NCBI RefSeq assembly: GCF_020509005.1
Contig: NC_063012.1
Coordinates: 1,798,001-1,862,000, forward strand
Length of the DNA stretch: 64,000 nt
Direction: 5' to 3'
Source: Fulvia fulva
Taxonomy: Eukaryota; Ascomycota; Dothideomycetes; Mycosphaerellales; Mycosphaerellaceae
The stretch's first letter is position 1. Every line of letters begins with the position of its first letter. The notes below the pieces were generated by a model. It made no database searches, had not been told where the DNA came from, and saw only the letters and a program-made list of their open reading frames with translations. The position numbers were made by a program, and so were the translations under genes. Below are positions 42,401 to 54,483 of this stretch, in pieces.

Positions 42401-44262
42401 GCTTTCCTAGGAAGGGTAGTATATATTAAAGTCTCCTACTACAATGTGGCACCCTTGTCTCTTGAGCGCACTGTCTAGGTATCTATAGACCCCTAGGTCG
42501 CGGCTAGACCTCGAGGCTAGCGGTTATATATATAGGTTGTGTATCTAGGTACTACCTACGTAGAGGGAGGTAATATCGCCCCCGCCTTCTTCGTCTACGT
42601 AGTATACTACCTCCTAGTCGGATTCTAGTATGTCCTTACTAATATAGAAGTACGTACGGGGTCTACCGTCGCCTCGTAGGTATATCGTATAGCCTAGTGA
42701 CTTATAGGTCGTTAGTCTCTTATAGTACGGGTTAATCTATAGCTCCTAGATTACTAGGACGTAGTGGACGTACGGGTCCGCCTCGTATAGGAAATAGTTC
42801 TAGACTATGTCCTTACTACAGTTAACGTTATACTAGATAATACTAAGCGTATCGAGGCTAGTTATCGGTATCGACAATTATTTCCTCTATAGCGTCCTAT
42901 GTCCTACTACCTTATACGTCCTAGTCTACGCCTATCGGCTATATACTAAAGGGGAGCCGGGCCTAGTTAGATTCCCTCGCCGTAGCTAGTAGAGTACGTA
43001 GCCTCCCGTACGCCCTAGGTTACGTATCCTTTATATTATTCTCGGCCCTAGGGCGCTTATACCCGACCGCCGCTAGCTAGTTCCGGTATAGGCTAGCCTC
43101 GCGGTCGCCGTAGAACCTTAGGGCGACGGTTCTGTTTGTAATTGCCTTGTTTTTCGCTAGTTTCTACTATAGGCATTCCGCGCTATACGATAGGTAGTGC
43201 CCCGGACAGTTCGCGTACCGTCTCGTAGCCGATATATAGTCCCTAGACATATAGTCTCCTATATAGTTCGAGCAGGCCTACTTGTTTATATACGTGTAGG
43301 TTTAGTATCTATACTATTAGCATTTAAAGCATTAGAGGACATAAAAGGATAAGGAGTGCTTTTCTACTATCTTAAGGCTATATTGCTAGATTAGGCCTTA
43401 TTCTTTCGCTAGATCCGCCGCTTTCGCGTCTTATAGCTATACTATTAGCGCCGAGGCCTTCTTACCTTCTAGCTATTTCCTATAGAGCTAAGTCGCCTTC
43501 TAGATTAGAGAGTTTAGGGTGATCGGGTTGCCCTCTTAGAGAGTACGTAGGTGACCTTAGTTAGTTAGGTCGAACTCCTTAGGTATATCGTAGACTAGGA
43601 TCGTGAATTACTTCGTTAAGACCTTCGCTAATACCGTAACCTTAGATACCTACTATAGTTATGCCTCTAGGTACCTCCTAGTAGTAGTAGAGCTAGTATA
43701 GATCTATAGAGTACCGTTAGACTATTAGTTTACTACGACCACCCCTAGCTAGTTAATTCGTTAGGCGAGCTCCTTATTCGATAGCTTCGTAACTTCGGCC
43801 TAGTCTTCCTTTACTATAATACGGATTGTAACTATATCGTACGTTAGGCGGGGGCCTAGTATCGATACCGCGACCGATACCTAGCTATAGGGGTATTGAT
43901 TCCGGGTGGCCTTATTAATCGCCTAGGACGTCGTCCTTATTTCTTATTGCCCTCGGTAATACGATAGTATAAGCGCCGTACGTAGCTAAGTGATTATTAC
44001 CTATAGAGACCGGTATAGGGGCTAATTATTACTTTCTATACTTTTTACGTCCTCTATAAGTTGCTACTAGTTGTCTTAGGGGAGCTTCGCCTATAGAGCC
44101 GTAGGCGCCGTTAGTACCGTAGCCTAGGCTACTATTACCTAGGAGTTGCCTAATATAGCTAGGCACCTCTACGGCGTCTAGAGCTAAAGAAATAGAGTGA
44201 AGAGAACTTTAAGCTATCTAGATTAAATAAGGTAGAACTCCCTTAATACCTCGTATTACCGT
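39457..44262 (-). mobile_element. RIP-mutated Tad1-like LINE, left arm of palindrome
   Basis: A near-full-length LINE on the minus strand, about 4.8 kb. Its 3' end is at 39457 (GGAAACCCGAATAGG) and its ORF1 end near 44262. The ORF1 knuckle region is at about 43200-43330, EN at about 42300-42850 and RT at about 40800-41550. A 69-codon open piece at 41583-41792 on the plus strand is a shadow frame that recurs in the other arm. It is almost the exact reverse complement of 44870-49670. It is full of stops; RIP-mutated. The junction with the Gypsy LTR at 39456/39457 is direct. Confidence 0.75.
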
Positions 44263-44869
44263 TTGAGCGACTTCGAGTCTACTTAATAGGTACGTACGTT
44301 ATACCCCGACTCGCTATATCGCTTATAGCGTCGTAGCCTTAGTACTAGCCGAACACTATCTAGCGACTCTCTACTTACTTCCTACCTCCTAGTATCCTCT
44401 AGAGGTATGAATAACGACGCCTTATCGAAGGTTAGAGACTATCTAGACTAAACGTACTTACGCTTTCGTACTTTCCGCTATATAAGGGCCTCGTTAGACT
44501 TATATAGCTAACTAATCTTGCTTCGTATAAGAGCTATCTAATACGCTATCTCTCTACTCCCTCTCTATTACTCTATTAAACGACCTTCCTCTTTCTACTA
44601 CGCCTTTCTAAACCCGTAACGACGCTCTAAGACGTAATGACACCTATTATAAACCCTGTCTCGTCGAAGTTATAGGTGTCCTAGTTAAGGATACTATACT
44701 TCTCCTTTATATTACGTATAAGCAAGAACTGAATATTACTATATACTCGTACTAATATAACCCTACCTACTCGACGCGTCGGCTTATCGATCTCTACGCC
44801 AAAATAAGACATATTCGAAAGCTCTTATCAAGGCTATTCTAACGATATACAAAGTAGGCCACTACCCCT
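44263..44869 (-). mobile_element. pogo/Fot1-like fragment at palindrome centre
   Basis: An internally deleted pogo copy on the minus strand at about 44270-44740, lacking both inverted-repeat ends. It contains the shared deletion junction at about 44555-44575 and the complement of the YNFDE.GF segment near 44650-44690. About 130 bp of unassigned RIP-type sequence completes the spacer between the two LINE arms. Limits approximate. Confidence 0.65.
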
Positions 44870-47800
44870 AGGACTAAGGGAGTTCTACCTTATTTAATCT
44901 AGATAGCTTAAAGCTCTCTTTACCCTGTTTCTTTAGCTCTAAACGCCGCGGAGGTGCCTAGCTACATTAGGCAACTCCTAGGTAATAGTAGCCTAGACTA
45001 CGGTACTAACGGCGCCTACGGCCCTATAGGCGAAGCCCCCTTAAGACAACTAGTAGCAACTTATAGAGGACGCAAAAAGTATAGAAACTAACGATTAGCT
45101 CCCTTACCGGTCTCTATAGGTAATGATTACTTAGCTACGTACGGCGCTTATACTGTCGTATTACCGAGGGCAACAAGAAATAAGGACGACGTCCTAGGCG
45201 ATTAGTAAGGCCACCCGGAATCAACACCCCTATAGCTAGGCATCGGTCGCGGTATCGATACTAGGCCCCCGCCTAACGCACGATGTAGTTACGATCCGCA
45301 TTATAGTAAAGGAAGACTAGGCCGAAGTTACGAAGCTATCGAATAAGGAGCTCGCCTAACGAATTAACTAACTAGGGGTAGTCGTAGTGAACTAATAGTC
45401 TAACGGCACTCTATAGATCTATACTAGCTCTGCTACTACTAGGAGGCACCTAGAGGCATAGCTATAGTAGGCATCTAAGGTTACGGCATTAGCGAAGGTC
45501 TTAACGAAATAATTCACGATCCTAGTCTACGATATACCTAAGGAGTTTGACCTAACTAACTAGGGTTACCTACGCGCTCTCTAAGAGGACAACCCGGTCA
45601 CTCTTAACTCTCTAATCCAGAAGGCGACTTGGCTCTATAGGAAACGGCTAGAAGGCAAGAAGGCCTCGGCGCTAATAGTATAGCTATAAGACGCGAAAGC
45701 GGCGGATCTAGCGATAGAACAAGGCCTAGTCTAGTAATATAGCCTTAAGACAGTAGAAAAGCACTCCTTATCCTTTTGTGTCCTCTAATACTTTAAATGC
45801 TAATAGTATAGATACTAAACCTACACGTATATAAACAAGTAGGCCTGCTCGAACTATATAGGAGACTATATATCTAGGGACTATATATCGGCTACGAGAC
45901 GGTACGCGAACTGTCCGGGGCACTACCTATCGTATAGCGCGGAATGCCTATAGCGGAAACTAGCGAAAAACAAGGCAATCATAAACAGAACCGTCGCCCT
46001 AAGATTCTACGGCGACCGTAAGGCTAGCCTACACCGGAACTAGCTAGCGGCGGTCGGGTATAAGCGCCCTAGGGCCGAGAACGATATAAAGGATACGTAA
46101 CCTAGGGCGTACGGGAGGCTACGTACTCTACTAGCTACGGCGAGGGAATCTAACTAGGCCCGGCTCCCCTTTAGTATATAGCCGATAGGCGTAGACTAGG
46201 ACGTATAGGGCAGTAGGACATAGGACGCTATAGAGGAAATGATTATCGATGCCGATAACTAGCCTCGACACGCTTAGTATCATCTAGTATAACGTTAACT
46301 ATAGTAAGGATATAGTCTAGAACCATTTCCTATACGAGGCGGACCCGCGCGTCTACTACGTCCTTATAATCTAGGAGCTATAGATTAGCCCGCACTATAA
46401 GAGACTAACGACCTACAAGTTACTAGGCTATACGACATGCCTACGAGGCGACGGCAGACCCCGTACGTGCTTCTATGTCAGTAAGGACATACTAGAATCC
46501 GACTAGGAGGTAGTGTACTACGTAGACGAAGAAGGCGGGGGCGATATTACCTCCCTCTACGTAGGTAGTACCTAGATACACAACCTATATATACAACCGC
46601 TAGCCTCGAGGTCTAGCCGCGACCTAGGGGTCTATAGATACCTAGACAGTGCGCTTAAGAGACAAGGGTGCCACATCGTAGTAGGAGACTTTAATATATA
46701 CTACCCTTCCTAGGAAAGCCTTATATAGCCGCACCCTATAGCCGACGAAGTACTCGACTTGATAGCGAGTAACGTAATTGCCCTTAATACCCCGAAGGAC
46801 CTAGGCACCTAGAAGAGAGGGGGACTCTAAGGCACGATCGACCTCTCCTAGATCTTAGATAGCTACTACTATACGGTAACCTACTATAGGATCGAATATA
46901 AACTCGAGGCGTCGTTAGACTACATACTAGTCAGGACCTCTATTACGATATAGATATAACGTATACTAGCGGGAACCCCTAAGCTAAACTAGGGAAAGGC
47001 CTACTAGGCTAACATCTAGGCGTACCTCGATAACTCTAAGAGGCTAGTCTAGATCGCGTAGTAGCAATATAACAGTAAAGACGAGATAGCCGAAGTAGTC
47101 TAGGGGTTGATAGACGAAATAAGAAAAGCGACCTTACTTTACGTTCCGCTTACCTAACTAACGATATAGTCTAAACTATACTAGACGCCGGAGTATACTA
47201 CGGTAGTAAGAGAAGCAAGGAGAGCCCGCCGGGTGTGGACGAGCAGCTATAGCGAGGAGGCCTAGAACGTATATAGGGAGGTATACTAATAGAAGAAAGC
47301 TATAATACGAAGGGAGAAAGTAGTCGGCTAGAGGGCTATAGTAGAAGAAATCGCCGGTAAGCTAGAGAGGATATAGAAGCTAGCAAAATGGGCCCGACAG
47401 GACCCTATATAGAGCCCCTCCTTCTCTATCCTAGCGCTATAATCGCCTAGTGGCCCGGTTAGCGACCCCGAGGCTAAGGCGCGTCTACTAGCTAGCAAGT
47501 TCTTCCCGCCCCTAGTCGAGGCTAATCTAAGCGATATAAACAGCTCTACTCCCCTAGCCCCTAGCATCGCGGTCTAATAGGAGGTGTCCGAGGGAGAAGT
47601 TGCCGCTATACTAAGGAAGTTGCCGGCAAAGAAAGCCCCGGGGCCGGATAGGATCCTAAACGAGCTACTAAAGAAGTGTAGAGATTAACTAGCCCTAGTA
47701 GTTATAGCGATCTTTAACGCCTGCCTATAGACCGGGTACCACCCGATAGCTTTTAAACAATCGACGACAGTAGTCCTACGTAAGCCGTAGAAGGAAGACT

Positions 47801-49670
47801 ATACGTAGGTAAAGTCGTACCGCCTAATTACGCTCCTTAATACTCTTAGGAAGGCGCTTAAGAAGCTAGTTATAACGAGACTCTCCGAGGCGGTAGAGGA
47901 ACACTCCCTACTCCCGGACACCTAGATAGGTACGCGCCTATAGCGATCGACGCTATCCGCGATAGAACTTATTACCTCTTAGGTAAAGGCTATCTAGTAT
48001 AAGAATAGGGACAAGGTAGCTTCCTTACTTAGCCTAGACATATCGGGAGCCTTTGACTACGTGTTATACCCGCGGCTACTCTACATCCTAAGGTCGAAAG
48101 GACTCCCTAAGTAGCTTGTTAACTTCGTACGGTCCTACCTCTAAAACCGTAGTACGTCGATCCTAGTCGGCTAGTATAGAAGCCTATTTTAAGTAGTCTA
48201 TACTAGAATCCCGTAAGGCTTAACGCTAGTACCTATTCTGTTCCTCTTCTTTATAGCGACGCTACTCCTAGCCCTAGAATCCTAGAACACCGCTACGAGC
48301 GGCTTCGTAGACGACATAAACATCCTAGCGTAGTCTTCCTCGACTAAGGAGAACTATAGGCTACTAGAAGAGAAGCACAAGATCTACGAGGACTAGGCTA
48401 GGAGGCACGGGGCTCGGTTTGCCCTAGAAAAGTATAATCTAATACACTTTACGCGCCGGCTACGGTTCTACAATATGCAAGCTTCTATCTAGATATAGGG
48501 GCATACGACTAACCCGGCAAATTAGCTTAGGATCCTCGGACTATAGGTAGACCCGGCGCTACGGTAGAGGAAGTACGTATAGGCAATATTACGGAAAGCT
48601 AAACAGAATATAGCATTATACTAGAGGCTCACTACGTCTATATAGGGGGCGGACTTCCGGTAGTTACGACTTCTATATACGGCTATTATACGGCCAGTCC
48701 TTACCTATAGTAGCTAAGTATAGTCCTTAGGCGAGAGGGCCTGCCTATCGAAGGGACTCGTCGCGCCGCTAGCGAAGATCCAAAACTAATGCCTAAGGAA
48801 GGTCACCGGGGTATATAAGTCGATACTAACGAGGATACTTAAGTACGAGACCGCTATACCGCCGATCGACCTATATATCTAGGGACTACGGACCTCCTAC
48901 TTAGGCAAGTCGGTATAGTACCTAGTATAGAAGGTCATCGCTAGTATAGTCGTAAGGGCCCGCGAATTAGTACTAGCGTATAGGGGCATTCGACCCGGAA
49001 ACGAGCCGAACTACCGGGTAAGGGACGAATAGCTAGTAATATAATAGGAAGGTAAGAAATCGTTTATAGAGCAACTATAGAAAGAGAGGTGGAACAACTA
49101 GGTTGTAGGGTATAGTAGACGCCCTTAGCTAGCGGGACAACCTAAGGAATAGTTAGCTACAAAATCCGCGGTTAAGTACCCCCCGAAGCTTATCTACTAC
49201 CGCCTTACGAGGGCATAGAGTAGTATAGCAACCTAACTACGAAGCGAACATATCGGCCTCTAGGGGTACCTATTATAGAGGAAGGTTCTAGGATACACGA
49301 ATACTAGCTACCCCTACGGCTATCGCTCCTAGAACGTACGGTACGCACTCCTCGTCTATCCGAGGTGGTCGCTAGGAAGGGGGGAGTAGATAGCAAAGGC
49401 GAGGAACCGGACGATTAGGGCACTTCTTAACAACGCTAAGGACCTACGGCGTATTACGAACTAGATACTAGAGAAGGGCTGGCTAGAATAGTACCGCCTA
49501 GTAGGAACAGTATAGGAAGAGAGGATACGACGTAGCGCGACGAGACCGGCTAGGAGCGGGGGCTAACGGGGTAGTGACATAGACTACGTACGTTTAGAGG
49601 GAAAGCTAAACTAGATAAGGAGTAGTCGGGGGCGGGAAGGGTTTTCACCTATTCGGGTTTCCCTTTGTAT
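44870..49670 (+). mobile_element. RIP-mutated Tad1-like LINE, right arm of palindrome
   Basis: A plus-strand copy of the same LINE as the left arm. Reading across stops: ORF1 with zinc-knuckle remnants at about 45780-45960; EN at about 46280-46960 (IIQYNVNYSKD, VVGDFNIYYPS, GTIDLS); RT from about 47620 with KKAPGPDRILNELL, SYRLITLLNT, LSLDISGAFDYV, GLTLVPILFLFF and the catalytic GFVDDINILA at 48301-48330, then RILGL.VDPALR. A CX2C..H type end and the 3' tail finish near 49670. Over about 145 bp that I compared (41582-41727 against 47393-47538, inverted) there were 5 mismatches, all transitions. Confidence 0.8.
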
Positions 49671-49714
49671 ATAACAATAGATATATACCTATATAGGCCG
49701 GATAGGGTCCTAGA

Positions 49715-50265
49715 ACAGGGGAATGACAAATCTATCTATCTATAAGCAAGAACTACTTCTTAATAACGTCTAGATCTTCTATTAGGGCTCGCTAACGATC
49801 GTATCTACGTATTATACGAACTATTAGCTTACGACACCGCCTAATAAACCTATCTATCTAATTAAGACTAGCGGGCTTAAGACCCTTCTCTTATAGTAAT
49901 AAATCGGCCATTACTCGTATACTAGCCTTTAATAGCGGGAAACCTCTAAGATCTAGCTCGAGTATATACTTAAGTATCACCCTCTCTTCTAGCTCTATAA
50001 GCTTCTTCGAATTAGGCTCGTAGTCACTCCGAGGAGGTTGTCTATTCAATCGATACCCTAGTATAGTTCGAGACGCGTCGTATACCTTTATAGCAAGTCG
50101 ATTCGTAATTATCGCGTCGCGTTTTGTAGCCTAGATAGCTAAGGTTAGTTTGGCCTCGTTTAAAGACAATATACGCTATAGTAGTAGTTATATAGCTATA
50201 TCTATAGAAGTGGTATAGTTCTTAGCAAAAGTGGCCCGCTCGGTAGTATAGCCCGCTTAGTAGTA
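49715..50265 (-). mobile_element. pogo/Fot1-like element, 5' part, minus strand
   Basis: The 5' inverted repeat lies at the right end: the complement of 50265 leftwards reads TAACGTACTTTACTACTAAG... It then has the leader and transposase N-terminus (49720-50120), homologous to 4585-5000. It is truncated at its 3' end near 49715, next to the LINE tail. It lies head to head with the next copy, so 50130-50340 forms a smaller imperfect palindrome. RIP-mutated. Confidence 0.7.
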
Positions 50266-51311
50266 AAGTACGTTAGCGTATATTGTCTTTAAACAAGGCT
50301 AAACTGACCTTAGCTATCTAGGCTACGAAACGCGACGCGACAATTACGAATCGACTTGCTATAAAGGTATACGACGCGTCTCGAACTATACTAGGGTGTC
50401 GATTAAATAGACGACCTCCTCGGGGTGACTACGAGCCTAATTTAAAGAAGCTTATAGAGCTAGAAGAGAGGGTAATACTTAAGTATATACTCGAGCTAGA
50501 TCTTAGAGGTTTCCCGCTATTAAAGGCTAGTATACGAGTAATGGCCGATTTATTACTATAAGAGAATGGTCTTAAGCCCGCTAGTCTTAATTAGACAGAT
50601 AGGTTTATTAGGCGGTGTCGTAAGCTAATAGTTCGTATAATACGTAGATACGATCGTTAGCGAGCCCTAATAGAAGATCTAGACGTTATTAAGAAGTAGT
50701 TCTTGCTTATACGTAATATAAAGGAGAAGTATAGTATCCTTAACTAGGACACCTATAACTTCGACGAGACAGGGTTTATAATAGGTGTCATTACGTCTTA
50801 GAGCGTCGTTACGGGTTTAGAAAGGCGTAGTAGAAAGAGGAAGGTCGTTTAATAGAGTAATAGAGAGGGAGTAGAGAGATAGCGCATTAGATAGCTCTTA
50901 TACGAAGCAAGATTAGTAAGCTACGTAAGTCTAACGAGGCCCTTATATAGCGGAAAGTACGAAAGCGTAAGTACGTTCAGTCTAGAGGGTCTCTAACCTT
51001 CGATAAGGCGTCTTAATTGATACCTCTAGAGGATACTAGGAGGCAGGAAGTGAGTAGAGAGTCGCTAGATAGTGTTCGGCTAGCACTAAGGCTACGACGC
51101 TATAAGCGATATAGCGAGTCGGGGCATAACGTACGCACCTATTAAGTAGACTTGCTAGATAGCGAAGAATCTGAAGAGGAATTGTCCTCCTAGTAACGAT
51201 TCTGTAGGATGTCGTCGTGTTAAGATACCGTCGTAATCAAAGTGGAAGTGGTATAGTTCTTAGTAAAAGTGGCCCGCTCGGTGGTGTGGCCCGCTCGGTA
51301 GTGAAGTACGT
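50266..51311 (+). mobile_element. pogo/Fot1-like internally deleted element, right border of block
   Basis: Plus-strand copy with leader, transposase N-terminus (50330-50870) and then directly the 3' region (50870-51311), lacking about 730 bp present in the copy at 4.6-6.3 kb. The 3' inverted repeat ends ACGT at 51311 followed by TA. The 5' inverted repeat is missing. The terminal region contains a tandem CCCGCTCGGTRGTRWRG motif. It has more TG than older copies (for example GTGGTGTGG near 51290), suggesting lighter RIP at this end. Confidence 0.7.
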
Positions 51312-51690
51312 TAGTTAGTTAACTATATATATATTGTCGATCTAAGTCTAATAGCGACGAGACAACCTAGGTAAAACAGACAGCTTGTGTGGTTTTGTAA
51401 GGTGAAATGTACACGAGAAATACAAGTCTGCAAGGCGCGATGTTGCGGAAGTCGGAAGAAACCAAGTGGGGGTCAATTACTGCCATGGTGAGTTGTTCCT
51501 TCGTGAGAAGAAGCGACTCATTGAAGTCAGATTTCGATGACATCCAAGACGAGGGCCCGCGATTGGCGGCGGCTCGCTCAAGCGGCTCCATCAACCTAGA
51601 GCCCGGCAATTTTGCGCCATTTTCCTGTGAAGATCTTCCCACAACTCGAAATCGTACGAGCGCCGAGTGTTCGTAGTCGCTAACATCGCC
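51312..51690. other. Block border and Cgr1 promoter
   Basis: Normal composition resumes at about 51360. It contains the promoter of the Cgr1 gene. Minus-strand ORFs here are shadows without recognisable domains. Confidence 0.5.
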
Positions 51691-52114
51691 ATGGCTGAGA
51701 CGGTAGCTTCGACGCCCGCTGCGATTCCTGTCGCAAAGGCTGCGCAGGTGACCGGTCTCCGCAAGAATGGCAAAGGCTGGCACGAGACTAAGAGGCCCTT
51801 CCGTCCGACTGCGGGACAGACAGCGTATGCGAAGCGCGTAGCGCGGGAGTCGCAGGTCAACGAGATCAAGGCTACTGAGAAGGAGATGAAGGCAGAGAAA
51901 GAGGAAGAGCGACAGGTACGTGGGACTTCTCGGAGTACAGTAGCCACCTGCAAATACTGATTTTCTGGTTCAGCGGAGGATTCAAGCCATCAAGGACAAG
52001 CGCGCTGCGAAAGAGGAGAAGGAGCGCTATGAGAAGATGGCAGAGAAGATGCACAAGAAACGTGTCGAGAGATTGAAGAGGAGGGAGAAGCGCAACAAGC
52101 TGTTGAAGTCATGA
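51691..52114 (+). CDS. CGR1: rRNA-processing protein Cgr1
   Basis: Nucleolar protein needed for 60S ribosome maturation. Two exons, 51691-51915 and 51974-52114, with a 58-bp intron (GTACGT donor, ACTGATTT branch, TTCAG acceptor), 121 residues, matching the family's usual ~115. The C-terminal half is the highly conserved basic coiled coil: [20 protein letters not shown], then [20 protein letters not shown] and NKLLKS. The N-terminal half has [20 protein letters not shown], the other conserved block. The intron falls exactly between EERQ and RRIQ. It lies 380 bp from the RIP block and is undamaged. Confidence 0.95.
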
Positions 52115-53635
52115 GACACTGAGAGCACGTTCAAATACGCTATGATCGCACGAATGTCAGCCCGGCAGACGTGTTGTGCGGGACATACTACATGCACAGA
52201 ACGCAGTGACAGAGAAGGTCTCCCTCCTCTCAGGGGCACATAGCTGGCTCTGTCAGGTCACGACAAGGGGCTGCAAGCAGTGGACTGGCCGACTTACGTG
52301 CAACATCAGGTCGCATAAAATGGCCGTGGAACCATACGAGTTCAGGCTTTGTACTCGAAACAGCCCACGCGCATGCTCATATGCGCCGCAGCTCTAATAT
52401 CCTACCGGAAGTTATATCAGACACGATCTCCGATGAGACGGGCGCCGATCTACAATCGCGGACGGCGAATGGAAGCACTTTACCCAGCATGGTCATCCGG
52501 TGCTGCGAAGAAGTGAGAAGAAGCGTGCTGCGATCATACGGCTCTTGTAAGGGAGGGCGCGCGAGGGTTGCGGGATTCGTGAGACTATCACCTTCCGTGC
52601 ACGGCTGCATGTGAAGTCACCACTACAACAATGATTGTAAACATCAGTACACCTTGTCTCATTCAATCGACGCAAGAAGTCTGCAGATCAGGCACACAGC
52701 TATACGTGACAGCGATCGAGGCCAACGCATGCAAGATCGTGCAGTAGTGCCTCACCTTCTGCATTCCTGCTGTGGGATTAAAGTCTTTGGACACTTCTTG
52801 CTGTCCGTTGAGGAGCAGAGAGCAGAGCTATGTGAAGACCGCAAATCAATCGGTGTACTGTACATTTTCTTCGTGGCTGGCTCCAGTCTGAAATGGGCCA
52901 TAAGATCTGGATGGTCAAACGGCTCGGCTCCAATGCTTTTGCGCATAGCCGTGAGTAGACTACACTAACTCAACGTCGCTTATGTGCGCGCTTCTCAGCA
53001 CATGCCCCAGAAGTGGGAACAGGAAGGCGAAAGACGAGACAACGAAGGCCCATCGCTTCGAGGGACGACACTCGGCAGCCGGGACCGAATGGAAAGTTTT
53101 GTGTATCGAACCTTCCACTTCCACATCTCGACCTCGAAGACTCTCATCATCAGGCCACGTCTCGATAGTGCTTCAGCACTTGCGAAACAGGTCTGCTCGG
53201 CAGGGCGCTTTTCCCAGTCGACACAGGTTGCTCGCATGACGAATTTGATGGTTTCTTTCCCTCATGCCGAACCCTTACTATGCCGCCTTTCAATCGAAGC
53301 CACCAAGGCCACCTGCTCGGCACTGCTCAAGATGGACCCAGCATTTCGTTTGCGGAGAGCGTTCACCAGCAGGGCAGATACCGTTTCAACTCCAGACTTC
53401 GTACCGCGTTCTGATTTGGAGCGGCGAGAAAAGGTCCCAGAAAAGCGGTCTAGTCCATTCTTCGACGGCAGCCACATGCGCGCTCCACAGATTTGCTAGA
53501 CCGAAAAGAGACATTGACGGCTTCAAACTTCGACACCATCGCCTATCCCGTCAAAGCCGTGCTCGTAACCATCACCTGCAGGCTTGAGATCAACATGCCG
53601 GTGAAAGAGCAGTATGCGTGCTGCATCTCACTGTA
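52115..53635. other. Intergenic stretch without a convincing gene
   Basis: About 1.5 kb of normal composition. The longest frame is 171 codons at 52984-53499 on the plus strand. It has no recognisable motif and overlaps other frames of similar length on both strands, so I do not call it. It may hold a non-coding transcript or a decayed gene. Confidence 0.4.
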
Positions 53636-54015
53636 AGGCCCCGTATACCTCATCGCGATTAACCTGATAATTTGCTATAATCTCTAGACATTATCGGTTT
53701 TCGATTATGAGAACCTGTGCGTATGCCTCGAGAATCGATTAAACTATAAGATTATGAGATTATCTCGCTGTTCGCTGCTCGCTGTCTCGAACAGGCAGCT
53801 ATATCCTGATAATCGAATAACCTGCTTTCTGGAGGTTGTTTCTCACCCAGAATCCGATAATCTACAGCTTGCATTTCAAGGGCACGTGACGAATAACTTG
53901 GAACCTGAAGCCGTATACCAAGAATCCTTAGGTTATCGATTAATCTGGCCCTCGATTTTAGATTATTGAGAATCTATCAGATGATCGATGAATCGCGATG
54001 AGGCATACGGGGCCT
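53636..54015. mobile_element. MITE-like element with ~25-bp terminal inverted repeats
   Basis: The ends are inverted copies: AGGCCCCGTATACCTCATCG at 53636 and AGGCCCCGTATGCCTCATCG reading inwards from 54015, continuing CGATT at both ends. The total is 380 bp. The interior is AT-rich with many ATAATC/GATTAT words and could fold, but codes nothing. The flanks (TA left, AA right) give no clear target duplication unless the ends are offset by one base. Size and structure fit a miniature inverted-repeat transposable element; its parent family is unknown. Confidence 0.75.
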
Positions 54016-54483
54016 AAAGCAATGGCAGCGACTTCACACACTTCAGACTGCTACACATCCAGTCTAGCGACTCACTGTCCAAGCTAACCTTGGTGGCGGA
54101 CAGCAGACATCCACAATGTTCTCGGCGACGCCACGACTAGAGGCCGTTGTATCTTAGTGCACGCTCAGCAAGGAGAAGAAGGTTCACATCGAGCTAACGG
54201 ACAGACAGCCGTGCGTTCCACGCTTCAATCATTTCAATGCACATGGCGCCAGCCAGAACACCGTTAAGATGCCACGACCACGCAATATAGATCTCCATGG
54301 GATAGCGAGGCGTAAGGCTCACCTACGTTTCGCTCCTTCATTGCCCATCACTCGTCTGAATCTTTGTTGACCAGTGACCTGAACTTGCTTCAACTCACTT
54401 TGGGACGAGCACATACAGCAGCCTGTTGCGTGTAGCATACGGAGTCGATTCTACAGCACGATACTTGTTTCACATCAAACGAC
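54016..54483. other. Upstream region of hypothetical gene
   Basis: About 470 bp between the MITE-like element and the next start codon; presumed promoter and leader. Nothing else recognised. Confidence 0.4.

Noticed and set aside
21878..51311. Possible Starship-type giant mobile element
   Set aside because: No tyrosine recombinase (YR/DUF3435) or cargo genes are visible; the block consists only of known transposon families.
52984..53499. Plus-strand 171-codon ORF between Cgr1 and the MITE
   Set aside because: No motif, no splice or start evidence, and equally long frames overlap it on both strands.
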